DNA of 64,000 bases, from the NCBI GenBank assembly GCA_947490345.1, contig CANLGL010000001.1:143399-207398 (forward strand), read 5' to 3'. This stretch comes from Deltaproteobacteria bacterium (GTDB taxonomy: Bacteria > Myxococcota_A > UBA796 > SXON01). Shown piece by piece: positions 28,264-37,646 of the stretch. The position numbers and the translations under genes were made by a program. Below the pieces are notes generated by a model that saw only the letters and a list, made by a program, of their open reading frames with translations, did not search any database and was not told the origin of the DNA. Position 1 is the stretch's first letter. Each line of letters begins with the position of its first letter.

Positions 28264-29601
28264 ATGCACCGCCTCTTCGCCGCCTCCCTCCCGATCTCGC
28301 TGCTCGCGGCCACCGGGTGCGGGCCCATCGCCCTGGGGGACACTGAGGAGGAGCCCGTGGTGACGGATGCCGACGGCGATGGGTTCGATGTCGGGGACGA
28401 TTGTGACGACGGCGACGAGGCAATCAACCCCGACGCCACCGAGGTCTGCGACGAGGTCGACAACGACTGCAACGACCTCATCGATGAGGCCGGGGGCACC
28501 ACCGGCTACCAGGACCAGGACAGCGACGGCTACGGCACCAGAGCCTTCGTCGACTACTCGTGCACGATGAAGGACGGCTATGTCGACAACTATGACGATT
28601 GTGACGATGCCAATCCGGAGGCCTGGCCCGAGAACATCGAGGTCTGCGACGGGGCGGACAACAACTGCGACGGAGGCATCGATGAGATGGTGGGCGACAC
28701 CTGGTACAGCGACCAGGACGGGGACGGGTACGGGGACGAGCTCAGCTACGCGATTGTGTGCAACGACCCCGGGGTAGGGTTCACGCTGGCGCCCGGCGAC
28801 TGCAACGACAACGAGCCGCTGGCGTGGACCGACGCGCCGGAAGTGTGCGATGGCGTCGACAACGACTGCGACGGCGGGATCGACGAGGAGCTCGACGCAA
28901 ACTGGTACGCCGACGAAGACGACGACGGCTACGGGGATGCGGCCGTGCTGACGGTGGCCTGCGAGGCGCCTCCGGGCACGATTGACAACAGCGGCGATTG
29001 CAACGACGGCGATTCCACCGTCAACCCGGGCGCGGCCGAGGTCTGCGACGACAGCGCCGACAACGACTGCGACCTGGCCCTCGATTGTGACGATGGCGAC
29101 TGCACCGCAGCGGCGGTCTGCGAGACCGACAAGGTGGTCTTCGTGACCAACACCACCTACACCGGTGATGGGTTCGGGGGGCTCGCAGGCGGGGACGTCA
29201 TCTGCCAGGACGCGGCGACAGCGGCGGGGTTGACCGGTACCTTCATGGTCTGGCTCAGCGACAGCACCGCCTCGCCTTCGACGCGCTTCGCCCCGGCCAC
29301 GGTTCCGTACGAGCTGGTGGACGGCACGGAGATCGCCTCCAGCTACGCCGACTTGACCGATGGCACGCTGTCGGCGCCGATCAGCCTCGATCAGACGGGC
29401 GGGGCGACCGTTTCTGCGGGCGTTTGGACTGGAACGGACGATGACGGTTCCTGGGCAGGAGTCGACGATGACTGCGCCGGGTGGACCGATATCTCCAGCG
29501 CGGGCAGGACTGGCGAGGTGCTGGCGGCGGACGAGGACTGGACCGACGGCGTGTGGGACACCTGCTACTCCAGCTACGCCCTCTACTGCTTCGAACAGTA
29601 G
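28264..29601 (+). CDS. MopE-repeat lipoprotein with C-terminal DUF1554-like domain
   Basis: LLAATGCGP lipobox, repeated CDGxDNDCDGGIDE, then VFVTNTTYTGDGFGGLAGGDVICQDAATAAGL...LYCFEQ. Confidence 0.85.
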   Translation: MHRLFAASLPISLLAATGCGPIALGDTEEEPVVTDADGDGFDVGDDCDDGDEAINPDATEVCDEVDNDCNDLIDEAGGTTGYQDQDSDGYGTRAFVDYSCTMKDGYVDNYDDCDDANPEAWPENIEVCDGADNNCDGGIDEMVGDTWYSDQDGDGYGDELSYAIVCNDPGVGFTLAPGDCNDNEPLAWTDAPEVCDGVDNDCDGGIDEELDANWYADEDDDGYGDAAVLTVACEAPPGTIDNSGDCNDGDSTVNPGAAEVCDDSADNDCDLALDCDDGDCTAAAVCETDKVVFVTNTTYTGDGFGGLAGGDVICQDAATAAGLTGTFMVWLSDSTASPSTRFAPATVPYELVDGTEIASSYADLTDGTLSAPISLDQTGGATVSAGVWTGTDDDGSWAGVDDDCAGWTDISSAGRTGEVLAADEDWTDGVWDTCYSSYALYCFEQ

Positions 29602-29622
29602 CTCCGGCCCCTCAGCGACCCC

Positions 29623-30783
29623 TCAGCGCTTGCGCCAGGACGAGGTCTTCGGCGTCCATTCCAGGTCCTTTTCGCGGTTCGGATAGACGAAGCGCTGCCG
29701 CGACTCCAACTCGTCGGCCAGGCGGTTGAGCTCTTCTTCCAAGAAGCGCGGATTCGCCTTCACCTTTTCGGCGATGCCACTCTCAAGGTACGCTTTGGTG
29801 TCGGGCTCGCCCGGGTAGTAGCGGGTGAAGGCCGTGTATCGGAAAAGCGGCCGCATCCTGTGCAAGTCGCGAGCGCCGGTGGGGAGGGGAAGCAGCTCGA
29901 TGCCGCCGCGCGATTCACGCGCATTGAGCCGCGTCAGCACCGCGTCCAGGCTGCCCTTGAGGTTCTCCGCGATGCAGTGGGTAGCGAAGTCATCGTAGAG
30001 CAGGCGCATCACGGCGCGGGCTTCATCGGTGGGGATGACCGCTTGCCGTTCGCGCCCCATCCGTCGCAACAACATCATGTATGGAACCGGCTGATTGCCG
30101 GTGGCCTTGATCTGCTCGGGATCGCGGAAGTCCGGCTGCCGATAGGGGAAGTACCGAGGGTTGATCGCGTCGAAGCCGCCGCGCCCATAAAACAAGATGC
30201 GTTGGAGCGAAATGGGGTCTTCGGGCGAGAAGTACTCCATCTCCGCGGCAAGATTCACCTTCATCCCGAACTGTCGCGCGGGCTGATCAGGGGCTGGAAC
30301 CTTGATCTTTCCCATGCTCAGCAGGTTGGAGAGGTAGCTGGTGGCCAGCTCGACCGGCGCGATGCGCAGCCAGTAGGACAGGACCGTCCCGCGCGCTTCG
30401 GGCTTCATGACGATGTGACTGAGGAAGACCAGAACCAGGTCCGGGTCGTACTCCTGGTTCAACAGGAGCACGCCATCGCGGGCGCCGAGAATCTCGCCCT
30501 TGTGGTCCTTCGCCACCAGCATGAAGTACCGCATGAACGTGCCGTTCGGCGCCGGCTCGTACGGATCTTCGAGCAAGAAGCTCTTGACCGCCTCCATCCG
30601 CTCCATCCCACCGTGAGGACCGAACTCGTTCCACAGGAGCTCGTAAGCAATGGCGAAGTCGGGGTGGCTGGGGAAGCCGATCGACCAGATCTGGAAGTTT
30701 CTGGTTTCTCGCTCGATCATCTCCACCAGGTCTTGCTGGTAGAGGTCCTTCATGCACAAGCGGACGCGATGGGTTTCTGGCAC
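29623..30783 (-). CDS. GNAT-like acyltransferase, paralogue of the N-terminal domain of the 20744-23122 fusion
   Basis: HIVMKPEARGTVLSYWLRI and YGRGGFDAINPRYFPYRQPDFRD...VPYMMLLRRM...LLPLPTGARDLHRMRP shared with the fusion protein. Start may be the internal ATG at 30753. Confidence 0.75.
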   Translation of the reverse strand: MPETHRVRLCMKDLYQQDLVEMIERETRNFQIWSIGFPSHPDFAIAYELLWNEFGPHGGMERMEAVKSFLLEDPYEPAPNGTFMRYFMLVAKDHKGEILGARDGVLLLNQEYDPDLVLVFLSHIVMKPEARGTVLSYWLRIAPVELATSYLSNLLSMGKIKVPAPDQPARQFGMKVNLAAEMEYFSPEDPISLQRILFYGRGGFDAINPRYFPYRQPDFRDPEQIKATGNQPVPYMMLLRRMGRERQAVIPTDEARAVMRLLYDDFATHCIAENLKGSLDAVLTRLNARESRGGIELLPLPTGARDLHRMRPLFRYTAFTRYYPGEPDTKAYLESGIAEKVKANPRFLEEELNRLADELESRQRFVYPNREKDLEWTPKTSSWRKR

Positions 30784-30808
30784 GCACTTGGCATGTAACC
30801 GGGCCTAG

Positions 30809-31582
30809 CTACCAGGGAAGGCCCCCTGGATAGGCATCTCGGAGGAGCACGGTGGAGCCGGTCGGAGTGAACTTCGACAAATCACTCCCGGCGTAGTGGT
30901 AGGGCACCACCCGCTTGGGCTGAAACGCCGAGACGCAGGCCGCCGCCTCCTCCGGCGTCATCGTATACGGGAGATTCATTGGGACCAACGCCAGATCGAT
31001 GCCGGTCAACGCCCGCATCTCGTCGGTGCACTCGGTGTCACCGGCGATGTAGATCACCACCCCATCCAGCGTGAGGACGTAGCCGTTGCCGCGCCCCTTG
31101 TCGTGGTAGAGTTTTCCTACTTCGGGGCCCCGAATGAGGTTGTACATCGGGACCGCGGTGATGGTGGCGCCGGCCACTGTTGCGGACTCGCCGTTGGCGA
31201 GCACGTGCTCGGGCTTCCGCTCTTTGGCCTCGGCGGCGACCGCAGGCGGCGCCACCAGCACCGTGCTGGGCTTCACCACCTTGGCGAGCGCGGCAGGGTC
31301 GAGGTGATCGAAGTGGACGTCGGTGATGAGCACCACGTCGGCGAGGGGGCCAGTGAGGTCAGCTTTGGACCAGGGATCCACCCAGAAGACCTTGCCGCCA
31401 CCCTCGATCCGCACGGTGCCGTGGAAGACTGGAGTCACGACGACCGGACCTGAGAGCCCCGCCAGAACCACCGGGCCGGCGGGGGGCGGAGCCGGCACGG
31501 CGGCGGCGGTCTCGATGGCCACCGGCGAGGACGGTGGGACGGGTGTCGGAGCGGCGCAAGCGAAAAGCAGGGGGAGGATCAT
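30809..31582 (-). CDS. metallo-beta-lactamase-fold hydrolase (UlaG/UPF0173-like) lipoprotein
   Basis: MILPLLFAC lipobox; VLITDVHFDHLDPAALAKV, IAGDTECTDEM, KRVVPYHYAGSD. Confidence 0.85.
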   Translation of the reverse strand: MILPLLFACAAPTPVPPSSPVAIETAAAVPAPPPAGPVVLAGLSGPVVVTPVFHGTVRIEGGGKVFWVDPWSKADLTGPLADVVLITDVHFDHLDPAALAKVVKPSTVLVAPPAVAAEAKERKPEHVLANGESATVAGATITAVPMYNLIRGPEVGKLYHDKGRGNGYVLTLDGVVIYIAGDTECTDEMRALTGIDLALVPMNLPYTMTPEEAAACVSAFQPKRVVPYHYAGSDLSKFTPTGSTVLLRDAYPGGLPW

Positions 31583-31589
31583 CCGGCAG

Positions 31590-31597
31590 AGTATACG
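31590..31597. promoter_or_regulatory. overlapping bidirectional -10 element AGTATACG
   Basis: TATACT on minus, 7 nt from ATG 31582; TATACG on plus, 8 nt from GTG 31606; whole intergenic region is 23 bp. Confidence 0.65.
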
Positions 31598-31605
31598 CTC
31601 GCACC

Positions 31606-32931
31606 GTGCTGGCCCACATCGACGAGAACCGCTCCCTGTGGGCGCTGCGGGCGACGCCCCGCGAGGTGCTGCCGTCGCTGGTTGGCGACCTCGACTGCGA
31701 CGTGGCCATCATCGGCGGCGGCTTCACTGGCATGTCCACGGCGTACCACATCGCGCAGCGGCACCCGCACAAGCGAATCGTACTCTTGGAGGCCCGGCGC
31801 GTGGCCAACGGGGGCAGCGGCCGCAACGGCGGCTTGATGCTCAACTGGGTCAACGGGGTGGAGCCGGGCGATCCCGGCCGTGCCGCGGCGATCTGGCGTG
31901 CCACGTGCGCCGGGATCGATCTCGTCGAGGGCATCATCCGCGAGCACAAGCTCGACGTCCGCTGGCGCCGGGACGGCACCCTCAGTGTGCACACGCGGGA
32001 GTCGGGCGCGGCCCAGGCTCAACGCGAGGTCGAGGCCCTCCGCGCCGAGGGGCTCCCGCTCCAGTTCCTCGATCGTAGCGCACTCCCAGCGAGGTTGCGC
32101 ATGGTCGGCGCGCTGGGCGCGACCTTCGACCCGACCTCCGGTCACCTTGACGGTGTCAGCTACCTGGAGGCCCTGCTTCCGGTGCTGCAGCGGATGGGCG
32201 TGCACGTGTACGAAAACAGTGCCGTCACGCGAATCGAAGAGGGCGCGACGCACCGCATCCACACCGCCGGGGGCGTGGTCAAGGCGGCGGCGATGGTGTT
32301 GGGGACCAACGCCTATACGACTCGGTTGGGCTATTTCGGCAACCGCCTCTTCCCGCTCTTTGCGCATGTCGTCGCGACCGAACCGCGCACCGCGATGGAC
32401 TGGTCGACGCGCGGCTGGTCGCCGGACGTTGCCGGCTTCGACGACGACCTCGACCGGATCGCCTACGGCTGCATGACCACCGACAACGAGTTGGTCTTCG
32501 GCGGCGGGCACAACGCAGCGTACGGGTACGGCTTCGGCGGCCAGACGGCGTGGAGCGGGCGAGCGGACTACGACGCGGTGTACCGACGGTTCCTTCAGTA
32601 CATGCCCGGTGCCGGCGATATCAAGGTGGCCCACCGGTGGAGCGGACCCGTGGCGCTCACCTGGAACCGCATCTGCGCGATGGGGGTGCGCGGCGACGCG
32701 AAGAACGTCTACTACGCGCTCGGCTACAGCGGGCACGGCGTCACCCTCGCCAACCTCGCCGGGCGCGTCCTGGCCGACCTCTACGACCAGGACGACCGCA
32801 CCTGGAAGGGGCTGCCGTTCTATCAGGGCCCGATGGCGTGGATGCCGCCGGAACCAGCGCGGTGGATGGGGTACCACGCCATGACGAAGCTCACCGGGAA
32901 GACGCCGCGGAAGCGGGGGGTGAAGCATTAG
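31606..32931 (+). CDS. FAD-dependent oxidoreductase, DAO family (gamma-glutamylputrescine oxidoreductase PuuB-like), GTG start
   Basis: DVAIIGGGFTGMSTAYHIAQRHP..VLLEARRVANGGSGRNGG; C-terminal YYALGYSGHGVTLANLAGRVLADL. Confidence 0.85.
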   Translation: MLAHIDENRSLWALRATPREVLPSLVGDLDCDVAIIGGGFTGMSTAYHIAQRHPHKRIVLLEARRVANGGSGRNGGLMLNWVNGVEPGDPGRAAAIWRATCAGIDLVEGIIREHKLDVRWRRDGTLSVHTRESGAAQAQREVEALRAEGLPLQFLDRSALPARLRMVGALGATFDPTSGHLDGVSYLEALLPVLQRMGVHVYENSAVTRIEEGATHRIHTAGGVVKAAAMVLGTNAYTTRLGYFGNRLFPLFAHVVATEPRTAMDWSTRGWSPDVAGFDDDLDRIAYGCMTTDNELVFGGGHNAAYGYGFGGQTAWSGRADYDAVYRRFLQYMPGAGDIKVAHRWSGPVALTWNRICAMGVRGDAKNVYYALGYSGHGVTLANLAGRVLADLYDQDDRTWKGLPFYQGPMAWMPPEPARWMGYHAMTKLTGKTPRKRGVKH

Positions 32932-32938
32932 CGGCGAA

Positions 32939-33619
32939 CTAGTCCGCAAACCTTCCCGGAAAGTCCGTAATCACCCACCGTACGTCGCTCGCCGCGTACA
33001 CCGCCTGCGACCAGGCGCTCTCGGTCGCGACACCGAAGACTGCCACCGGCACCGGCATCGGCGAGGCCGGCAGCTCAGCGATGTTGCTGATGATGAGGTC
33101 GGCCCCCGCGGGGGCGGTGAACTCGGGATTGGTGAAGTAGGTGAGCGCGAACGAAAGGTCGCCGTCCACCAAGCTGTCGTTTCTCAGCGCGTCAAGCATG
33201 GCGAGCCCCTCCGCGGAGCTCGTCTGCACGACCACCGGAAGGGGCAGGGGGTCGACGGAGGCCAGGTAGGCGAGGAGCTGCAGCACGGTCAGGTGGTCGG
33301 GGTCGTTGACGATGTCGAGGATCAGCGGCCGCCCAGAAGGCAGCTCCGGCAGGGCCCACACCGCATCGACAACGTTGGCGAGGGTGTGCCCGTTCGGCTC
33401 GGTGTGGCCGAGGTCGAAGCAACCTTCCACCTCCGCCAGGGACGGATCGCCGCTGCACCCATCACCATCGAGCCGGATGTCGATTTCGGCTCCGAATCCC
33501 TGCTCGAAGGCGGCGACGACGTGGTTGGGCTGGTTCTCTTCGGCGTCTTCGACCACGCCCAGGGCCCGGTGCGCCACCAGGATGGGCTCGTTGAGCGTGC
33601 ACGCCGTGAGCCAGATCAT
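32939..33619 (-). CDS. glycerophosphodiester phosphodiesterase-like lipoprotein
   Basis: VAHRALGVVEDAEENQPNHVVAAFEQGFGAEIDIRLDGDG; MIWLTAC lipobox; ATGA overlap with the upstream gene. Confidence 0.75.
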   Translation of the reverse strand: MIWLTACTLNEPILVAHRALGVVEDAEENQPNHVVAAFEQGFGAEIDIRLDGDGCSGDPSLAEVEGCFDLGHTEPNGHTLANVVDAVWALPELPSGRPLILDIVNDPDHLTVLQLLAYLASVDPLPLPVVVQTSSAEGLAMLDALRNDSLVDGDLSFALTYFTNPEFTAPAGADLIISNIAELPASPMPVPVAVFGVATESAWSQAVYAASDVRWVITDFPGRFAD

Positions 33620-34218
33620 GGGTCGGCCGGTCGTTTCGCGGGCCGCCCAAGGTCCACGGTCACGTCGATGTCCAGGACCGCGTTGCCCAACTGGAAGGCC
33701 GTCGGGAAGGTCTGGTCGCCGTGGACCCAGACCGACGTGCCTACCGGCCGCAGGGCAAACCCAACGCTCACCGATGGCCAGATGATGCTCACCTGGCCCC
33801 CGGTGCTCAACGCGGCGTAGACCCCGTAGTCTTCCGTTCGGAAGCTCTGCGCCAACGAGTCCACTTCGGCCACCTCCCAGACGCCCAGCCCCAGGCCGAT
33901 GCGGGGGACCCAGGGCGAGCGCTCGCCCTTCCCGGGCCATCGAAAGGCCCAACCCGCGACCTGGGAGGCGGTGAAGCGGGGGCTGGCGACGTCGTCGAGC
34001 AAGAAGCCGCTGACGAGCCCGGACAAGAACCAATCGCCGGACAGACTCGCGGAGAAGCTCGGCCCCGCCGTCCTCCCCACGCGGAGGTTTCCACCACAGC
34101 TGAGGTTCCGTGACGTCGCTGCGAGCGTCACGATCGGCACGAGGCGCACTGGAAGCGGGCCTGGTGTCGCGACCGGTTCATCCTGAGCGAGCGCCAGTGC
34201 CGTGAGCCAGAACATCAT
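33616..34218 (-). CDS. hypothetical outer-membrane-like protein
   Basis: MMFWLTALALAQDEP signal; beta-rich sequence; ATGA overlaps on both sides. Confidence 0.6.
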   Translation of the reverse strand: MMFWLTALALAQDEPVATPGPLPVRLVPIVTLAATSRNLSCGGNLRVGRTAGPSFSASLSGDWFLSGLVSGFLLDDVASPRFTASQVAGWAFRWPGKGERSPWVPRIGLGLGVWEVAEVDSLAQSFRTEDYGVYAALSTGGQVSIIWPSVSVGFALRPVGTSVWVHGDQTFPTAFQLGNAVLDIDVTVDLGRPAKRPADP

Positions 34219-34769
34219 CGGCCCCACCACCACAATTGCGGCGTGATGACGATGCCGGCGTGCACCGCGGCGATCGTGCCGCCAGGGGCCACCACCACGG
34301 TCGTGGGCAAGGTCCCGACCTTCCACGCGCGTTTGGTCGCCGAATCCGCCTGCAGCACGTGCTCGAGAGGAAGCCCGTTGGCCTCGGCAAAGGCCCTGAG
34401 CGCCTCGGCCGTCCCGTCGACGGCGACGTAGAGGATGGGCACCGCCGGGTGCCCCGCGCCGTAGCTGGTCAACATCGGCATCTCCAGCCGGCATGGACCG
34501 CACCAGGTGGCCCAGAAGTTCACCAGGACGGTCTTGTCGCCGAACGATGCGAGGTCGATCTCGCCACGAGCGAGGTTGGGGAGAATCAGGGCGGGGGCCC
34601 GGTCCGGGAGACTCGGTGCCCGCAACCAGCCCGGCACGATGAACATGGCGGCGACGCCGACAGTCGCGAGGACGACGGTATTGGCCCACCCCAACGCACG
34701 CCGCGACCACGGCACTGCCGGTTCTTCCGGCGGCTCGTCCCCGCGCACGATCAGGCCGTCGTCACTCAC
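34215..34769 (-). CDS. TlpA/ResA-like membrane-anchored thioredoxin
   Basis: VLVNFWATWCGPCRLEMPML; N-terminal TM segment. Confidence 0.9.
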   Translation of the reverse strand: MSDDGLIVRGDEPPEEPAVPWSRRALGWANTVVLATVGVAAMFIVPGWLRAPSLPDRAPALILPNLARGEIDLASFGDKTVLVNFWATWCGPCRLEMPMLTSYGAGHPAVPILYVAVDGTAEALRAFAEANGLPLEHVLQADSATKRAWKVGTLPTTVVVAPGGTIAAVHAGIVITPQLWWWGR

Positions 34770-34775
34770 CGAAGC

Positions 34776-35939
34776 TCACCCACTCTTGATCTCGGTCCAG
34801 ATCCGGTCCCAGACGGCGGTGCCGGCGGCGAGGTCCTGCTGATACTCCAGGGACTTCATCTGCTCATCGGAGGGGTAGGCGACCGGCGTGGCCATCTTGG
34901 CGGTGGCCTGGGCGTTGGGGGACCCGTAGCCGGTGAAGTCGCTGATCTTCGCGCCGACCTCGGGCCGAAGGATGAAGTTCAGGAACTCGTGGGCCGCACG
35001 CGGGTTCTTGCTGCCCTTGGGCACCATCATCGCGTCGCACCAGATCGCCGCGCCTTCTTTGGGAACCGCGAACTCGATGTTGGCGTTCTCCGCCTTGGCC
35101 TGCATGGTGTCGCCGTTCCACAGCTGCGCCGCCCACACGTCGCCGGTGACGAGCTGGCCCTTGACCGGCGCCGAGATGTAGGACTTCAGCACCGGCTTGG
35201 ACAGCATCGCGTCGGCCTTGGCGGCGGCGAGATCGGCGGGATCGACCGAATTGAGCGACTTCCCGCGGAACTTCAGCCACGCGCCGAGGTTGTCGCGCAT
35301 GTCGTCCATCATCGTGACCTTGCCCTTGTTCGCCGCGTCCTGGAAGACGGCCCAGCTGTCCGGCGCTGCCGCGATGAGGTCCTTGCGGTAGGCGATGCCG
35401 GTGATGCCCCACTGCCAGGGCACGGTGTAGGCGCCGTCGGGGTCCGAGGCCGTCTTTGCGAAGATTGGCGCCAGGTTCGAAAGGTTGGGCAGGTGCTTTT
35501 TGTACAGCTTGTCCACGAGCCCGAGCTTGACGAGGATCGTCACCGCGTACCCGGAAGGGCAGACGAGATCGTACCCGCCGCCGCCGAGCTGCAGCTTCGC
35601 AATCATCTCCTCGTTGGACTCGTAGGTATCATAGGTGACCTTGACCTTGAACTCTTCCTCGAAGAGCTTGACCGTGTCCTCGGCGATGTAGTCCGACCAG
35701 TTGTAGATGTGCAGCTCGCCCTCGATGGGTCCGAGCTCGGGTTCGGGTGCGGGCGCGGTGGGGGTTGCGGGTGGCGGCGGCGGCGCCACCTTCTCTTCGG
35801 TACCGCAGGCGGAGAGCACCAGGCCGATGGTGCCGACCGACATCCCCAGGCCCAGGGCCCCGCGCAGGAAGTCGCGACGCTCGATCTCGCCGTCACGGAA
35901 GGCTTCAACGAGTTGAATTTTGGCGCGTTCGTTTGACAT
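34776..35939 (-). CDS. potD: spermidine/putrescine ABC transporter substrate-binding protein
   Basis: Tat/lipoprotein leader RRDFLRGALGLGMSVGTIGLVLSAC; GELHIYNWSDYIAEDTVKLFEEEF. Confidence 0.92.
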   Translation of the reverse strand: MSNERAKIQLVEAFRDGEIERRDFLRGALGLGMSVGTIGLVLSACGTEEKVAPPPPPATPTAPAPEPELGPIEGELHIYNWSDYIAEDTVKLFEEEFKVKVTYDTYESNEEMIAKLQLGGGGYDLVCPSGYAVTILVKLGLVDKLYKKHLPNLSNLAPIFAKTASDPDGAYTVPWQWGITGIAYRKDLIAAAPDSWAVFQDAANKGKVTMMDDMRDNLGAWLKFRGKSLNSVDPADLAAAKADAMLSKPVLKSYISAPVKGQLVTGDVWAAQLWNGDTMQAKAENANIEFAVPKEGAAIWCDAMMVPKGSKNPRAAHEFLNFILRPEVGAKISDFTGYGSPNAQATAKMATPVAYPSDEQMKSLEYQQDLAAGTAVWDRIWTEIKSG

Positions 35940-35962
35940 TGGGGAACTCCAGGGGGGCTTGG

Positions 35963-36763
35963 CTAATGGGAGGTGAGCGGTTTGTCGCGACTGAGGCGAT
36001 CCGAAATCCAGATGAGGACCGCGGTGCCGACGAGGATGATGGTGGAGATGGCGTTGACCGAAGGCTCGATGTTCTTGCGAGCCATGGTGTAGATCACGAT
36101 GGGCAGAGTGGAGGTGCCCGGGCCGGTCAGGAGCGAGGTGATCACGTAGTCATCGAAGGACATCGTGAACGCGAGGAGCGCGCCGGACAGGATGCCGGGC
36201 CATAGCTGCGGCACCGTGATCTTCCAGAACGCGGTCACCTCGTCGGCGCCGAGGGTCATGGCGGCTTCTTCGAGGTTGCGGTCCATGCCCTCGAGCCGGG
36301 CGCGCACGACGATGGTCACGAAACTGATGTTGAACGCCACGTGCGCGATGACGATGGCGACAATCGACGGCGTGTCCACGCCCAATTGCATCCGCAAGCT
36401 ACCGAAAAGCAGCAGGAGCGAGATGCCGACGACGATTTCAGGTGTCGCGACAGGGACATATAGAAGGCTCTCCACCGCCGTCCGCCCGCGGAAACGGTGT
36501 CGCGCGAGTCCTAGCGCCAGAAGGGTGCCCAGCAACGCCGAAATCGCGGTGGAGGCCAGGCCCACTTGCAGCGACACCCAGAGCGAATCGACGATGTCCT
36601 GTCGGTCCCACAGGCGGCTGTACCACCGCAGGGTGAAGCCTTCCCACGTCACGAATTTGCTGTCGTTGAACGAAAAGACCACCAGCACCAACAGCGGCAG
36701 GTGGAGAAACAGATACACCGCGGTCACGACGGCGATGAGCCAACGAGGCAGGCGGCTACTCAC
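35963..36763 (-). CDS. potC: spermidine/putrescine ABC transporter permease
   Basis: SFNDSKFVTWEGFTLRWYSRL; EAAMTLGADEVTAFWKITVPQLWPGILSGALLAFTMSFDDYV. Confidence 0.93.
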   Translation of the reverse strand: MSSRLPRWLIAVVTAVYLFLHLPLLVLVVFSFNDSKFVTWEGFTLRWYSRLWDRQDIVDSLWVSLQVGLASTAISALLGTLLALGLARHRFRGRTAVESLLYVPVATPEIVVGISLLLLFGSLRMQLGVDTPSIVAIVIAHVAFNISFVTIVVRARLEGMDRNLEEAAMTLGADEVTAFWKITVPQLWPGILSGALLAFTMSFDDYVITSLLTGPGTSTLPIVIYTMARKNIEPSVNAISTIILVGTAVLIWISDRLSRDKPLTSH

Positions 36764-36764
36764 T

Positions 36765-37646
36765 CTAAGCCCCCATCGCCTGCGCTCGGTCGCGCTGCTG
36801 GAGGTAGACGAAGACCGCGCACAGCACCATCGCCATCATGACGAAGCTGCTCGCCGAGCCGAATGGCCAATTTCCCGCGGTCGTGAACTGGCGCTGTACC
36901 AGATTGCCCATCATGTCGGACTTGCCGCCGCCGAGCAGGTCGGCGGTGACGTAGGAGCCGAGCGCCGGAATGAACACCAAGAGCGACCCGGCCACGATGC
37001 CTGGCATCGACAACGGGAGGATGATCTTGGTGAAGCGCGCCACAGGTCGCGCGCCCAGGACCTCGGCGGCTTCCAACAGCGAGGGGTCGAGCTTTTCGAG
37101 CGAACTGTAGATCGGCAGCACCATGAACGGCAAGAATCCAGAGACCAAGCCCACCATCACCGCCAGTCCGGAGGGCATCAGCGCCAGCGGTTCGTCAATG
37201 AGCCCCGTGGCCAAGAGCACGGTGTTGATCACCCCGGTGTCTCGCATCAGGAACATGATCGCGAAGGTGCGCACGATGAAGCTGGTCCAGAAGGGGAGCA
37301 CCACCAGGAAGACCAGGAGGTTCTTCCATGATCCGGCCCTGGTGATCACGTAGGCTACCGGGAAGCCCATCAGCAGGCACAGCGCGGTACACGCGAGCGA
37401 ATACAGCACCGTTCGCCACAAAATCCACAGGTAGACCGGTTCAAAGAATTGCTTGTAGTGCTCGACGGTGAAGCCGAGGTCCACGCCGCCATACAACCGC
37501 GCGGGCATCAGGCTCGACCCGAACATGAACAAGAGCGGCAACAGAAAAAACAGCAACAACCAGGCCGCTCCGGGCGACATCAGCGCCCAAGCGCGCACGG
37601 CCGGGCGGCGGCCCGACCAGCGCAACCAGGCCAGCCGCAGGTTCAT
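36765..37646 (-). CDS. potB: spermidine/putrescine ABC transporter permease
   Basis: LLFFLLPLLFMFGSSL; EAAEVLGARPVARFTKIILPLSMPGIVAGSLLVFIPALGSYV. Confidence 0.93.
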   Translation of the reverse strand: MNLRLAWLRWSGRRPAVRAWALMSPGAAWLLLFFLLPLLFMFGSSLMPARLYGGVDLGFTVEHYKQFFEPVYLWILWRTVLYSLACTALCLLMGFPVAYVITRAGSWKNLLVFLVVLPFWTSFIVRTFAIMFLMRDTGVINTVLLATGLIDEPLALMPSGLAVMVGLVSGFLPFMVLPIYSSLEKLDPSLLEAAEVLGARPVARFTKIILPLSMPGIVAGSLLVFIPALGSYVTADLLGGGKSDMMGNLVQRQFTTAGNWPFGSASSFVMMAMVLCAVFVYLQQRDRAQAMGA

